This document shows positions 28,301 through 43,300 of a stretch of DNA of 64,000 nt, one piece after another; the first letter of the stretch is position 1; the number at the start of each line of letters is the position of its first letter. The notes beneath the pieces are model-generated. The model was given only the letters and a program-made list of their open reading frames with translations. It was not told where the DNA came from and searched no databases. The DNA comes from Sinonovacula constricta. Lineage: Eukaryota > Mollusca > Bivalvia > Cardiida > Solecurtidae. The position numbers and the translations under genes were made by a program. The stretch spans positions 25,833,714 through 25,897,713 of the forward strand of contig CM017556.1 in the NCBI GenBank assembly GCA_007844125.1, read 5' to 3'.

Positions 28301-31300
28301 CAGTAGTGCCAAAGGGCCTTAAAACCAGAGGGAACATATCACAAAACATTGCTATTGCAATCATAGTTCAACTGATTGCAATTCCTGATTTCCTGAATTT
28401 CTGGAGAAATTAACGCAGGTCTTTGATTTATTTATTGTTCTTTAATTGTCTGGTGAATACATTTGCCTTATTATGCTACATTTAATACTTAACAAAACAA
28501 AGTCTTAAGATATTGGCTTTATTCAAATGCTGCAAGACAAATTGCTAGAAATTCTGATACAAATAGTGTAGATCCTGATCAGACACTTTCCACTGAGACC
28601 TTCCTCATCTGGATGGACACTTTTTGCCTTGACCTGATCAATTCATGCTTAGCAAGCTATGAGTTATTCATGGTTCTTTGATTGCCATGTGAATGTCTTA
28701 ACTTTATTACATTGCACTTAGTTTCCGCTGATTGAATAATTAACATATGGTAAAATATACATGTGCTTAACAATAAAACATGTAACACTCTTGAAAAAGT
28801 CAATTTGCTGAAAATTTGAGTGTGAGCATGTTCAGAAAGAAAATTAAGTGTGTAAAAACCTTGTATTCAATCTGCTAATATGGTGAACATATATTTTCCT
28901 CTTAATTAATTGGCAATTAAGAAAATACACACCAAAAATAACATTTAAATACTATGATCAGTGATCACTGGAGTCCATTTAATTTGACGCCAGTTTGCTT
29001 CAGGGTGTTTTACAAGTTCATTGTCATATAATTTAATCAGATCGTAGAAAATCAAATTAGTTTGTAAACTGTGGTTGTAGGGTTACCTCACTTTACTCAT
29101 TGCAGTCTCAACAAAAGCAAAGTCTCTAAACAAAATTGGTTCCCCAACATTTCTGTCTTGTCCAATATAAGCAGTTCAAATAATCAAAATACCTCTTTAA
29201 GTTAGTTTATTCTGTCAGATCTAAACAATTTATGTGAACATCACGTTTATTGAATGTTCATTTTTCCAAATATATTAATAAGCTGAAAGGGCTTTCTTCA
29301 GTCATTTATTACTAACATCAAAACAGATTGCCCAGAGGATGATATAACACTATCTCAAATTGAATGGTCTTGTGGTTTTCTTAGTTTAAAAATGGCTAAC
29401 TGTTTAGCATGGCACTGACAGGAAATACCTGTTGCATGCATGGTCAAAGGGGGAGATTTTCACTTGCAAAGTGGGAGATTTGTTCTTTTAATAAAAACAA
29501 TGAAGGAAGATATATGTTTCTAAGTAGGGAGATTTCTGAAAATATGTAAAGCACCCCCCCATTTTTAAATAATTCTGAACCTTAAAAGCGGGAGAGTTCA
29601 CATGTATGATGTTGTGACCAGTAGGGTGTTATGCTCTGCTTTTCATACAAATATACTGAGGACATCAATAAAAAACATTTTATGGAACCTTTTAATAAAA
29701 CAATAACTTACTTGTTTGATGGCTCAACACAAAACTGTCAAAACACACTTTTTTCACAGAAGCATTTTTTTTCAATTTTCCAGACGTCAAAACTGTTGGA
29801 TACCACCTTTAAGATAAATATTTGAATCAAGAAATATCTTGCACTTAATACATATCTTCCACTTGAAAGCTTTCATGTTAGCACTGCCAGGAAAATATTT
29901 TAGTCATTTTAAGCAGTACATGAATACAAAGATGAATAAGTTGGCAAGTTTTCTTCAAGGCAGTAAACTTTTTTTTTCAATTTAAATTTCTAATGCATTA
30001 ATGCTCTCAATGAGAATGCAAACATTTCTTGTTGAAACTCATTGTTGCTGCATATCTATAAAAATTGATTTGTTAAGAACTACCTACTTGTTGCTAGTGG
30101 CTGGCCAGCAAGAAGTGCTTGATCCTGATCAGACAGCTGTCACTATGAGGTTTGCTAGCTGATCTACATCTACATTTTTTTCACAAGGAAGATTAATTTA
30201 CCTGTGGCATGCGGTGTGGCATGCGGTGCTTAATATTCCTTATTATCCTTTTGATTCGATACATTAACTCCTAAGGGAACTCCTTGACTCAATACCTTAT
30301 ATGCTGCTCCTTCAGAAACTCTTTTGACTAAATACCTTTTATGCAACTACTTTAAAAACTCTTTGACTCAATACCTTTTGTGCTACTCTTTCAGAAACTC
30401 TTTGACCCAATACCTTTTTTGCTACTCCTTTAGAAACTCTTTTGACTCAATACCTTTTATGCTACTCCTATAGAAACTCTTTTGACTCAATACCTTTTTT
30501 GCTACTCCTTTAGAAACTCTTTGACCCAATACCTTTTATGCTGCTCCTTTAGAAACTCTTTTGACTCAATACCATTTATGCAACTACTTTAAAAACTCTT
30601 TGACTCAATACCTTTTATGCTACTCTTTCAGAAACTCTTTGACCCAATACCTTTTTTGCTACTTCTTTAGAAACTCTTTGACTCAATACCTTTTATGCTG
30701 CTCCTTCAGAAACTCTTTTGACACAATACCTTTTATGCAACTACTTTAAAAACTCTTTGACTCAATACCTTTTATGCTACTCTTTCAGAAACTCTTTGAC
30801 CCAATACCTTTTTTACTACTCCTTTAGAAACTCTTTGACTCAATACCATTTATGCTACTACTTTAGAAACTCTTTTGTCTCAATGCATTTTATGCTACTT
30901 CTTCAGAAACTATTTGACTCATCAATACCTTTAATGCTACTCTTTCAGAAACTATTTGACTCAATATCTTTTATGCTACTACTTTAGAAACTCTTTTGAC
31001 TTAATACATTTTATGCTACTTCTTTAGAAACTTTTTCACCCAATACCTTTTATGCTACTACTTTAGAAACTCTTTTGACTCAATACCTTTTATGCTACAT
31101 CTTTAGAAACTTTTTCACCTAATACCTTTTTTGCTACTCCTTTAGAAACTCTTTGACTCAATGCATTTTATGCTACTTCTTCAGAAACTATTTGACTCAT
31201 CAATACCTTTAATGCTACTCTTTCAGAAACTATTTGACTCAATATCTTTTATGCTACTACTTTAGAAACTCTTTTGACTTAATACATTTTATGCTACTTC

Positions 31301-34300
31301 TTTAGAAACTTTTTCACCCAATACCTTTTATGCTACTACTTTAGAAACTCTTTTGACTCAATACCTTTTATGCTACATCTTTAGAAACTTTTTCACCTAA
31401 TACCTTTTTTGCTACTCCTTTAGAAACTCTTTGACTCAATACCTTTTATGCTACTACTTTAGAAACTCTTTTGACTCAATGCATTTTATGCTACTTCTTC
31501 AGAAACTATTTGACTCATCAATACCTTTAATGCTACTCTTTCAGAAACTATTTGACTCAATATCTTTTATGCTACTACTTTAGAAACTCTTTTGACTTAA
31601 TACATTTTATGCTACTTCTTTAGAAACTTTTTGACCCAATACCTTTTATGCTACTACTTTAGAAACTCTTTTGACTCAATACCTTTTATGCTACGTCTTT
31701 AGAAACTCTTTGACCCAATACCTTTTATGCTACACTTTCAGAAACTATTTGACTCAATACCTTTTGTGCTACTCTTTCAGAAACTCTTTTGAATCAACAC
31801 CTTTTTTTCTGCTACTTTAGAAACTCTTTTGACTCAATGCATTTTATGCTACTTCTTTAGAAACTCTTTGACTCAATACCTGTTATGCTGCTCCTTTAGA
31901 AACTATTTGACTCATCAATACCTTTTATGCTTCTCCTTCAGAAACTCTTTTGACTCAAAACATTTTATGCTGCCCCTTCAGAAACTCCTTGACTCAATAC
32001 CTTTTATGCTATTCCTTTAGACACTCTTTGACTCAATACCTTTTATGCTACTCCTTCAGAAACTATATGACTCAATACCTTTTATGCTTCTCCTTTAGAC
32101 ACTCTTTGACCCAATACCATTTATGCTACTCCTTTAGACACTCTTTGACTCAATACCTTTTATGCTACTCCTTTAGACACTCTTTGACTCAATACCTTTT
32201 ATGCTACTCCTTCAAAAGCTCTTTGACCCAATACCTTTTATGCTACTTCTTTAGAAACTCTTTGACTCAATACCTTTTATGCTGCTCCTTCAGAAACTCC
32301 TTGACTCAATACCTTTTATGCTACTCCTTTAGACACTCTTTGACTCAATACCTTTTATGCTACGCCTTCCGAAACTATATGACTCAATACCTTTTATGCT
32401 ACTCCTTTAGACACTCTTTGACCCAATACCATTTATGCTACTCCTTTAGAGACTCTTTGACCCAATACCATTTATGCTACTCCTTTAGACACTCTTTGAC
32501 TCAATACCTTTTATGCTACTCCTTTAGACACTCTTTGACTCAATACCTTTTATGCTACTCCTTCAAAAGCTCTTTGACCCAATACCTTTTATTCTACTAT
32601 TTTAGGAACTCTTAGACTCAATACCTTTAATGCTACTTCTTTAGAAACTCTTTGACTCAATACCTTTTATGCTGCTCCTTCAGAAACTCCTTGACTCAAA
32701 ACCTTTTATTCTACTCTTTTAGAAACTCCTTGAGTCAAAACCTTTTATTCTAATCTTTCAGAAACTCTTTGACCCAATACCTTTTATGCTACTCTTTCAG
32801 AAACTCTTTGACTCATTACCTTTTATGCTACTTCTTTAGACACTTTCTGACTCAATACCTTTTGTGCTAATCCTTCAGAAACTCCCTTCTTCTGTCAGAT
32901 GATGACATATGTTTTGTATTTTCACTTGTTACTGTGTCCACTGCTCAAATGCACTGGTGTTGTTGTATTTTCACTCGTTACTGTGTCCACTGCTCAAATG
33001 CAATGGAATTGTTGTATTTTCACTTGTTACTGTGTCCACTGCTCAAATGCACTGGTATTGTTGTATTTTCACTCGTTACTGTGTCCACTGCTCAAATGCA
33101 ATGGTATTATTGTATTTCCACTCGTTACTGTGTCCACTGCTCAAATGCAATGGTATTATTGTATTTTCACTTGTTACTGTGTCCACTGCTCAAATGAAAT
33201 GGTATTATTGTATTTTCTCTTGTTACTGTCCACTGCTCAAATGCAATGGTATTATTGTATTTCTACTTGTTATTGTGTCCACTGCTCAAATGAATGGTAT
33301 TATTGTATTTCCACTTGTTACTGTGTCCACTGCTCAAATGCAATGGTATTATTGTATTTTCACTCGTTACTGTGTCCACTGCTCAAATGCAATGGTATTA
33401 TTGTATTTCCACTCGTTACCGTGTCCACTGCTCAAATGCACTGGTATTTTTGTATTTTCACTGGTTACTGTGTCCACTGCTCAAATGCAATGGAATTATT
33501 GTATTTTCACTTGTAACTGTGTCCACTGCTCAAATGAAATGGTATTATTGTATTTTCACTTGTTACTGTCCACTGCTCAAATGCAATGGTATTATTGTAT
33601 TTCCACTTGTTACTGTCCACAGCTCAAATTCAATGGTATTATTGTATTTCCACTTGTTATTGTGTCCACTGCTCAAATGCAATGGTATTATTGTATTTCC
33701 ACTCGTTACCGTGTCCACTGCTCAAATGCAATGGTATTATTGTATTTCCACTTGTTACTGTGTCCACTGCTCAAATGCAATGGTATTATTGTATTTTCAC
33801 TCGTTACTGTGTCCACTGCTCAAATGCAATGGTATTGTTGTATTTTCACTTGTTACTGTGTCCACTGCTCAAATACAATGGTATTATTGTATTTCCACTT
33901 GTTGCTGTGTCCACTGCTCAAAAGCACTGGTATTATTTTTTTATTGAAGCAGTGTATTTATCAAGATTGATGAAAACTCAGTTTTTTGTCACTTGAGTTA
34001 TTATTCTTAGCAGTATGAAGAACCTGCAGGTATATCAGTAGGTCATACATACATAATGTTGCTGTAAGAGGCTATATACATAATTTACTCATTACCGCTT
34101 ATAAACCATATTTACTTTAGTTGACACAGTTAACATTCTAGTCCAATAAAATCGAGTTAAAGAAGAGAAGATCTGCTATGTCCAACTCAAGTACCATGTA
34201 CTGCGCCTGTTGCTTCCTCTTCAGTGTATTATTGTAAAAAAACTCCTGTACACAGACTTATTGTGGCTCGGAATAATATCTCACAGGAATATGTTTTTGT

Positions 34301-37300
34301 CTCTCTTAGGCTTTAGCTTAGATTTTTAGTAAAATCCGATAGAAAACAGTCTGGAATTTTTGCTTAATACACATTTAAGATTCTAGATAAGAACTGTGCA
34401 TGCTAGTACAATCAAATGATGATCTAGTTTTTGGTTAATAGATAATGTACTTAGAAAGGTATATTGGTATAAGTTTGTTTTTTTTGTCGGTTTTGCACAA
34501 TCTTAAATTTTCTTTATTCCAGATTGTTAAGATAGGTAGTTTATCCAAATGTATCAAAGTAAATTATGATAAAAGACAATTTTAGTAAAATTTTGTTTTA
34601 AGACTGTCATAAAAGAAGAAAATCTTGTACTCAAAGTCCAATCTATCATGAATAACACATCGGTGCTTAAGAAAAAAAAATATGTCAAATTGAAAGTAAG
34701 AAAACTTTCTTGTGGAAACCTTCAATAGATTAAAATATAAATCCAATCCTAAAATATTTGAATCTTCCTCACTGTTAGCAGTGTCCTTCGAAAACAACAA
34801 AGTATTGTTTTGAAACAGGTAATAAAAATGTGTATATATAATGCCACAATCCAGATTGTTCTAAGTGAATCTGCTATTTTAAGTTTTAACAGGAGACAGA
34901 AACAGAAATGTTTCTAACTTGACACAAACTCTACACACTTGAATATTCTAACCAAAAGGTAGGTCAAATAAAAAAAACAAAAAAACTCGTCACAGTTTTT
35001 ACGGAATCCAACAATAACACTTACACAATTTTTACACAGTTAGCCAGTAAAACCAAATGACAGTTCAAATCAGGTAGCATAAAGAAAAAAAGATCACAAC
35101 ACAATGGCAGTGATTGAAATTGACACCAAAGATATTAGTTCTTACTTTTTAATAACTTTACACTCACGAATGAGGTTCAGTCATTTCACTAGAACATCAC
35201 AGCTCATAAGTCCTTATATTGGGATGTCAGCTGATGATTGCTTCTCTGATACCGTTTACCACAGAGCCTTTGGACAGTGTTCTGTAAATATTCTCCACAG
35301 TTTCTGCCTGATCCTATTGAATTTCTATCTGCCTTCTTTCACAATTCCACCGTCTATGATACAGATACAATAATGTTTGTACAAGTTCAATTCTTCTGCC
35401 CTGTTGGAGATGATCACAGCTAGCTGCTTGTTAGAATAAATGTTTCGTTTATCGGAGGCAACCAAGAGAGACAGGGAAAAATGGATGAAAGGTTAGAATG
35501 TTAGGTTGATATTAGAATGTTAGACCGATTGTTAAACGTAAAGTGAAAAATGAGACAGTTTCTTTATCAGGAAAAAATGAATGAAAGGTTAGAATGTTGG
35601 GTTGATGTTAGAATATTAGGGTGACTGTTACACCTAAAGTGAAAACTATGAAAGTTTCTTTATCCATCAGGAAAATAATGGATAAAAGGTTAGAATATTA
35701 GGTTGATGTTAGAATGTTAGGTTGATGTTAGAATGTTAGGTTGATGTTAGAATGTTGGGTTGATGTTAGAATATTAGGTTGATGTTAGAATGTTAGGTTG
35801 ATGTTAGAATGTTAGGTTGATGTTAGAATGTTGGGTTGATGTTAGAATGTTAGGTTGATTGTTACACGTAAAGTGAAAAATAGAACAGTTTCTTTATCAG
35901 GAAAGCAGGAAAAAATTAATGAAAGGTTAGAATGTTAGGTTGATGTTAGAATATTAGGTTGATTGTTACACGTAAAGTGAAAAATAGGACAGTGTATTTA
36001 TCAGGAAAAATTAATGAAAGGTTAGAATATTAGGTTGATGTTAGAATGTTCGGTTGACTGTTACACCTAAAGTGAAAAATAGGAAAGTTTATTTATCAGG
36101 AAAAAATTAATGAAAGGTTAGAATATTAGGTTGATGTTAGAATGTTAGGTTGATTGTTACACTTCAAGTGAAAAATAGGACAGTTTTTAAATGGAAAAAT
36201 AACATAAACAACATGTGTTTGTCTGGTGTGACAAGAAAGTTTCACGAGAAAATGTGAATAAATGATTCTTTCCTAGAATTAAAGTCTGTAAAAGTCTTTG
36301 GGTCAAAGATATATGTTGTGTTTATTTTGGGTTCAACTGAAGCAGATATACATGTAGAATTGTCAGCATTTTGATAGCATGTCATGAAGATAATTTGGCA
36401 ATATGTGTGAGGCACTTTATGTTTGATTAAGCTTACCATAAAACCAAAGTGCTTGTTTCCATCCAAATTTCTAGAAGAACATGGAAAATGTTCGAAAACA
36501 AAGCATTGAAAAAACAACAACAATTATCATTTAAAAAAAAAATCACTTTGAAGTAATAAACCAATCAAACACATGTATTGAGTCCAGTAGGTGAAGAATT
36601 TGTACTGCAAAAAAAAAAATATGAAAAGGTCTTATAGGATTCACCACAAATATTTAAATTTGAATGACCATTAGACAATGTCACACACACAAGTGAATGT
36701 CAGAGACACAAAACATAAAGACGAGCTCTACAAAGAAAAGAACACAAAAAGCTATGGTCTTGGATTGGTCAGTTGGCAGAAGGTACAACTGGTGTACTTA
36801 AACCTTGTTCCAGAGGGCATCAATCTTGCTCTTTGTACCAGCATATTTTTCTCAAAGACAAACAGTGTAACTTAAATTCACATCATTGTGAGACATCTGG
36901 CAAACTAAGTAACCCTAAATAACTGACCAAACAATTCAGTTTATAAACAACATAACCAAAAAATACTTTTGTATGTTCTCACCAAAATGTTCCTGCTACA
37001 GCTGGTTGTGAATTAAAAGTAAATTTCAATGTTTATATGTGGAATAACCATTTTATATGGGGAAAAAAATGTTATTCCTCGTTATAGTTTATCATGTAGA
37101 ACTTAACATATTTACAGAATATTTTACAGAATACATTTACATCTAAACCCCTCATGCAAATGGAAATGTTCACGATTGAATGCGGCTGCAATTTCATAAA
37201 CTTGGCAACAGGAGAATAAAATTTGAAGACAGCTGCCATATTTGGAGAACAATTTACAATTTTCTTACTATCTTATAGTCAAACCATTAAGCACAAAAGG

Positions 37301-40300
37301 TTACCCAAGAAAATTAACAATAATAATGATAAAGGCACTAAAATTTGAAATTATAGGGATTTGGTTAATGTTTTCAATACATTCTTAATTGTTTTGAGCA
37401 TTATGTTGGCCAAAATGTGAGGAATAGAGCCAGTTTGCAAGATTCAATTTTATTGTTCCAATATTTTATATCTCTTGAGATTAAGACTCCCCTGAACTGT
37501 GTTGGGGCCAGCTTGAACAAATGAAGCACAACTCATTGCATTTGTTTGATTTATGTTCATTAACATTCCAATTATTCTGTATCTCTTTCTTTTAACTTAA
37601 ATGTTCTAAAAATTCCTCATTCATTTTTTTTTTAAGCCGAAATATTGTTAGCATAAGAAAATGAGTGTTTCTTCAGACAGGGAGCTTTAATGAAAAATGT
37701 TAAAAGTACTGAAAACCAATGGTGTCTTCAAATCTTATTTAAAAAAAAAAAAACACACAAAGAAAATATAATGTAAAAGAACATTATTGTATAAAAATAT
37801 ATTTTTGAAATAGTATATTTTGACTTAAATATCTGCATGTGTAACATAAGAAATCAAAATTAATAGAATAAATGCAAACTCATTCACTTTGTGACCCTCT
37901 ATGTAAAAACCTTTGCTGGGAAACTTTGGTTTCTTTCTGATGGAGTTTGCAATTTTCTGAGTATTTTCTTGCAGATGTATCCAGAGGTGTTTTTGTCATG
38001 CACTTTTTCATGTTTCCATTAATTACCTTTTTGTTGCAGACAAGACCAGAGGGAGGTCCAGCCTACAACCAGCAATCCAACATCTCCTCACACTGTATCC
38101 TGTTTTCTGTAATGTTGCCCTGGATACCATACCCCACATGGAGGTCACCCAGTACAGCATGGCAGCAAAGGTAACAATTACTTACCCCACCCACTCAATA
38201 ATGTTTTCTGAAAACAGACCTTTTTATACCCTCATATTCATTTAAAATGGAAGGCCATTACAATTATAGAAAATGTTTGGGGTGCATATTTTTGTAAAAG
38301 CATTATTTCATATTTTTTTTAAATAGTAGAAGAAAAAGAAAGCTATAATAAGTTATTTGGAAAACATTTATGAGAATTTTATTTAATTTAAACATAAGTT
38401 ACTTCATTACAGCATACTAGTTTTAGGAAAATATTTGTTGGGTTTATCGTCTCACCAACAGTTATTCAGTTATTTGAAAATAGTATCCGCTTGAAGCAGA
38501 AGTCCTGCCATCACATGCTGTGAATGCCTGGTATGATATCACAGCCAGTCACATTGTTCTGACACCGATAGACCACAGTTATCTTTTCTTGTGCCTTAGC
38601 AAGGGAACTTTGCTATTTCTATTTTTAATAACTTTTGTGGTGTCACTGCCTTGGGTCAGACCTGCGACCTCCTATGCTAAGAACCTAATCTCAGGAAAAT
38701 AGCCTCCTAAACAGGTTTTCAGTCTTTAGACAAGTAAACATGTCATCAAAGTTTAACATTTTACCTTGGGTGGCAAATCTTTCGTCTTCCTTTGAGCATT
38801 TTGCATCATACTATAACTTTTTATTTGTCAATAATACTTTGCATATGTATGGATCACTGCTTTAAGGCATCACAATATGTATTTCATCAATAAATCCTTT
38901 TTGTCCTATTAAAAAATAACCGATTTGTTAATGCCAAGGACATTTAAGCTTTCTACCTGCACTGGGCTAAAAAAAGATGTTTTTTTGTCTTTTTAGTCAT
39001 TGCCTTATGGCTGAATAAAGTTTCTGCCAGTCAAAAGGTTAAGAAATACACTGTGTTTAACTACTTTTACTTGGTTTGTAACTAGCAACATTGTACAATA
39101 TGTTAATTCTTTTAGCTCTAATTTAGAAAAAAAAGTGCAGCTCTTGTCATGATAATCTTCTCAGCATAGGGAAGAGTGTTTTTTTTCATTAAGCATACAT
39201 TTGGGAGACTCCCACTTTTAAGGTTCAAATTTATTTGCAAATGAGCTGTGTTTTGCACATTTTTCGAAATCTCTCTACCTGGAAACAGAAAATTCCCTTT
39301 TTTGATAATATGAAAATAACAAGTCTCCCACTTTGCAAGTGAAAAAATCTCCCACTTTGGCCTCAGAAAAAATTCACATGTATGGTTAAGGTTCATTTCT
39401 TGAAAACTGTTAAGAAATACTTCATCACTATCAAAAGCAGAAACCAATATGAAAGGGCAGATAACTCATAAATTCATTTCATCAAGGTTGCTGGGTTATG
39501 TCCCATTTTTTTTACTTGAATGTTGAAATCTTGGGCTGAAGTTCAGACCAACTTCCTATGTTTTGGCTGAGGTTTCTATGCTCAGAAATGGCACAAAGTC
39601 ACTCCCTGGAGAATACTAGAAGACAGGCCAAGATACATCCTGGATGTTAAGAGGCAGAATTTCCATCTAATCTTTACATCTAGTATGTGTAGCAGACTGA
39701 ATATATCATCATATTGAATACCTTTACTTAGTCTCTGGTCTGTCCTACAACCTTGTTACTGGGTCTTGCCTAGTTTTTGGTGTATTTGCTTATTGCTATT
39801 GCCTTTGGTTTTGTTAGTGCAGTTATTTTTTGTTTGGTTACCACCAATCCATATACAAAGTACATGTATATGGGTCTAATATTGGATTACCATCTGACTA
39901 TTACTTGGTCAATGAGACGGTCTGTAGAAAAGATTTATCCTTGCTAATTCTTGACTACCATTGGCTAGATTTTGATGAAACTTTACATAACTGATAAGAA
40001 CAAAGACAAGCTGCACATATCATTGACCTGCTTCATTTTACACTGTTACTGTTCTTTGTTAAATTTATTGAAAATATTTTATACATGCTTTTTTTCCGAC
40101 AAGATATTGATCACAGGACAAGTCAGTTCTAAGCCTGGCTGCACATATTGTTGAGACATAATGAATTGTTTTATTTTAAATGAGTTAAGGCGCTTCTCAG
40201 CTACCATTGGTTGGATTTAACTTGATAGCATTTATAAGTGTACAGTCTATATGCACACACATATCATTGTCACATTATGATCTGTTTAGACTGGCCGCAA

Positions 40301-43300
40301 TAGCTCAATTGGTAGAGCTTCGGTTTGCAGATCGGGAGGTAGCCGGTTCAAACCCCGACCGGCTCAAACCAGAGACTTTAAAGTTGGTAGTAGTGGCTTC
40401 CCTCTTAATGCTCTGGGCTAAGGGGACAACATTACGACTGACTTGTTGGTGTCAATATAATGGACCGGCCGGGTTTAGTCCCTGGGCCCTCCTCAAGTGC
40501 CCCTGTGCTATAAAGAAATGTCGCTGCACAGTATCAGCAAAAATGCCGACAAATTCCATTTCACCCTACACCTGTTTACATTAAAGAGTTAATGGCACTT
40601 TGTTTTTGTTAGTAAGTATCATTAGTCAGCACTATTTGTCTATAATCCTTGGTCATATTATCATTGTTGAACATTTAATTTTGTGAAAGAGAGTTTAACA
40701 TGACCGATAGCAAAACAGTGCCTATTAAAATGAAACAGACATTTGCGATAGAGTAATAAACAAGAAAATACAAGTAATGACATTTGAGATAGAGTATTAA
40801 ACAAAAAGATACAAGTTCAGAACGTTTGAGATAAAGTATTAACAAAAAGATACAAGTGCATGACATTTGCGATAGAGTATTAAACAAAAAGATACAAGTG
40901 CACAACATTTGAGATAAAGTATTAAACAAAAAGATACAAGTGCACGACATTTGCGATAGAATATTTAACAAAAAGATAAAGTGCACGACATTTGAGATAG
41001 AGTATTAAACAAAAAGATACAAGTGCACAACATTTGAGATAAAGTATTAAACAAAAAGATGCAAGTGCACGACATTCGAGATCAAGTGTTAGAACAAAAA
41101 GATACAAGTGCATGACATTCGAGATAAAGTTTTAGAACAAAAAGATACAAGTGCATGACATTCGAGATAGAGTATTTAACAAAAAGATACAAGTGCACAA
41201 CATTTGCGATAGAATATTAAACAAAAAGGTACAAGTACACGACATTTGAGATAGGGTATTAAACAAAAAGATACAAGTGCACAACATTTGAGATAAAGTA
41301 TTAAACAAAAAGATACAAGTGCACGACATTCGAGATAAAGTTTTAGAACAAAAAGATACAAGTACATGACATTTGAGATAAAGTTTTAGAACAAAAAGAT
41401 ACAAGTGCATGACATTCGAGATAGAGTATTTAACAAAAAGATACAAGTGCACAACATTTGAGATAAAGTATTAAACAAACAAAAAACAAGTGCACAACAT
41501 TTGAGATTAAGTATTCAACAAAAAGATACAAGTGCACAACATTTGACATAAACTGTAATGGTGTGGGTGCTTATATGACTTACCTAGAGGTTATTTCTAT
41601 CTGTGCCTTGATTGCTTGTATGAAAATGAGGTATGATCTAAGAGATAGAAGGCCTAATGGAACATTTTTTTTTTTGCGGACAGTTTATCATACTACAGCA
41701 CCAATAGAAAACAACACTCAAAATGTCAAAAATATATATATATGAAAGAAGAAAAGTAAAATTAAAACAAAACCAAATTTGAAACACATGACTTAGTTCA
41801 TAATACAAGTGCATAGAATACTTATTTGGAGGATGTTGTTTATTGTCTTGCCATGATAGATTGTATGGTAATGAGGTATGATGAGACCCTAATATGCAGC
41901 GTGAAACTGCTTCATCAATTGAGACAGACCGTGATTGGTTCAGTTCACCAATTTGTTACCATCATTACTTGGCCGACTCTGAGCTTATTTGTCCACTTTT
42001 CCAGATAAGTATCAATCTAGCCCATTATTAATGCCAGATGAGGTTGAAGAAATGGGTAGAGATATAGCTATGACAGAAAACTTAGATAAATCTTAAGAGA
42101 ACTTTCATATTGATTATGTATTAAAAGCAATTATGGTTATCTATTAATTGACCATGATCAATCTTAAGAGAACTTTCAATTGATTATGTATTAAAAACAA
42201 TTATGGTTATCTATTAATTGACCATGATCAGTCTTGAGAGAACTTTTATATTGATTGTGTATTTAAAAACAATTATGGTTATCTATTAATTGACCATGTC
42301 CATACATCAAAACCATGGCTTGATAAACAATTGTTATAAAAAAACTGTTCACTATGACTTTCTCTGAGAATACCTTCACTTAAGTAAGGAGCAGAAGTTT
42401 ACGGGTTAAAATGAAATCGAGTGGAAAAAAATGAAATTGTTCATTCTTGTTTTCATTATTATTATGTGATAAGGTTTATGGTTTAATCACCTGGGATTTG
42501 AGAATATTACATGTACAAACATACTAATGATAGATGTATAACTTAAAAAATAGTGCTATATATAACTTTTTAAAATAAAGGCATACAAAGATATAGTAAT
42601 ATTATGTTTTATATTATTGTAATATTTAATAAGAAACAAAGGTTTTATCACATGTGTTTATGGGACACTGTCTTAAAGGCATCTCAAAACCCTTAAATAA
42701 GTGACCCCCCCCCCCCCCATTTATTGCCCCACCCAGCATGTGTGGGCATGTGTTTTCTGATAAGCCTGGCTGCCACAGACTGTAATGATGTGTCTGTCAC
42801 ACAGGTATTGTTCAAGATCCAAGTGTATGTATGCTATATCTGGGGGTTGAACATAGTCATTCACAGTTTGTAAAGAAAATAGTTGTGAATATACCAATTA
42901 AGCAATCCTAAATATCAGAAATTATCCTATCAGTTCTTTTTTATTCTTTTATATATATATATATATATATATCTTTATTTGTTTTCTTTCTTACTTTGTT
43001 GGTTGATTTTGTTATTTCTTATGCATTTTGTTATTTCTTTCTTTCATTCTTTTAGTTCTCATATATATTTTAAGTTATATTTTATTTTGATTTGTAAAAT
43101 GTAACAAAATGTTTCTAACAAAAGCGATTTAAAAAGTCATTCATTGTCAGAATAATGTCCTTCAGTCTCATTTTAAGTCATTTTAAATACTAAAACTTGT
43201 AACTCTCATGTATTTTCAAAATCAAATATTTAACTATGAAATAAATACATAATCATGCAGTTACAAAATTGACACCTAGTAATTCATGCAATAAAGAATA

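Noticed and set aside
30268..33935. CRISPR-like array
   Set aside because: The repeats are directly adjacent minisatellite units without unique spacers, and the genome is eukaryotic.
31950..33970. ORFs of 200-350 codons with Cys/Leu/Tyr-rich repeats
   Set aside because: Products of the 39-bp and 49-bp minisatellites. Overlapping frames are equally open.
35104..35373. Plus-strand 89-codon ORF starting ATGGCAG
   Set aside because: No recognisable domain, no splice context and no similarity I can name; ordinary chance length for this sequence.
40295..40370. Possible functional tRNA gene
   Set aside because: Same SINE family head as at 22588, with the same downstream body.
40675..41452. Minus-strand Cys/Leu/Phe-rich ORFs resembling membrane proteins
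   Set aside because: The 42-bp repeat on its minus strand; hydrophobicity follows from the T-rich unit.
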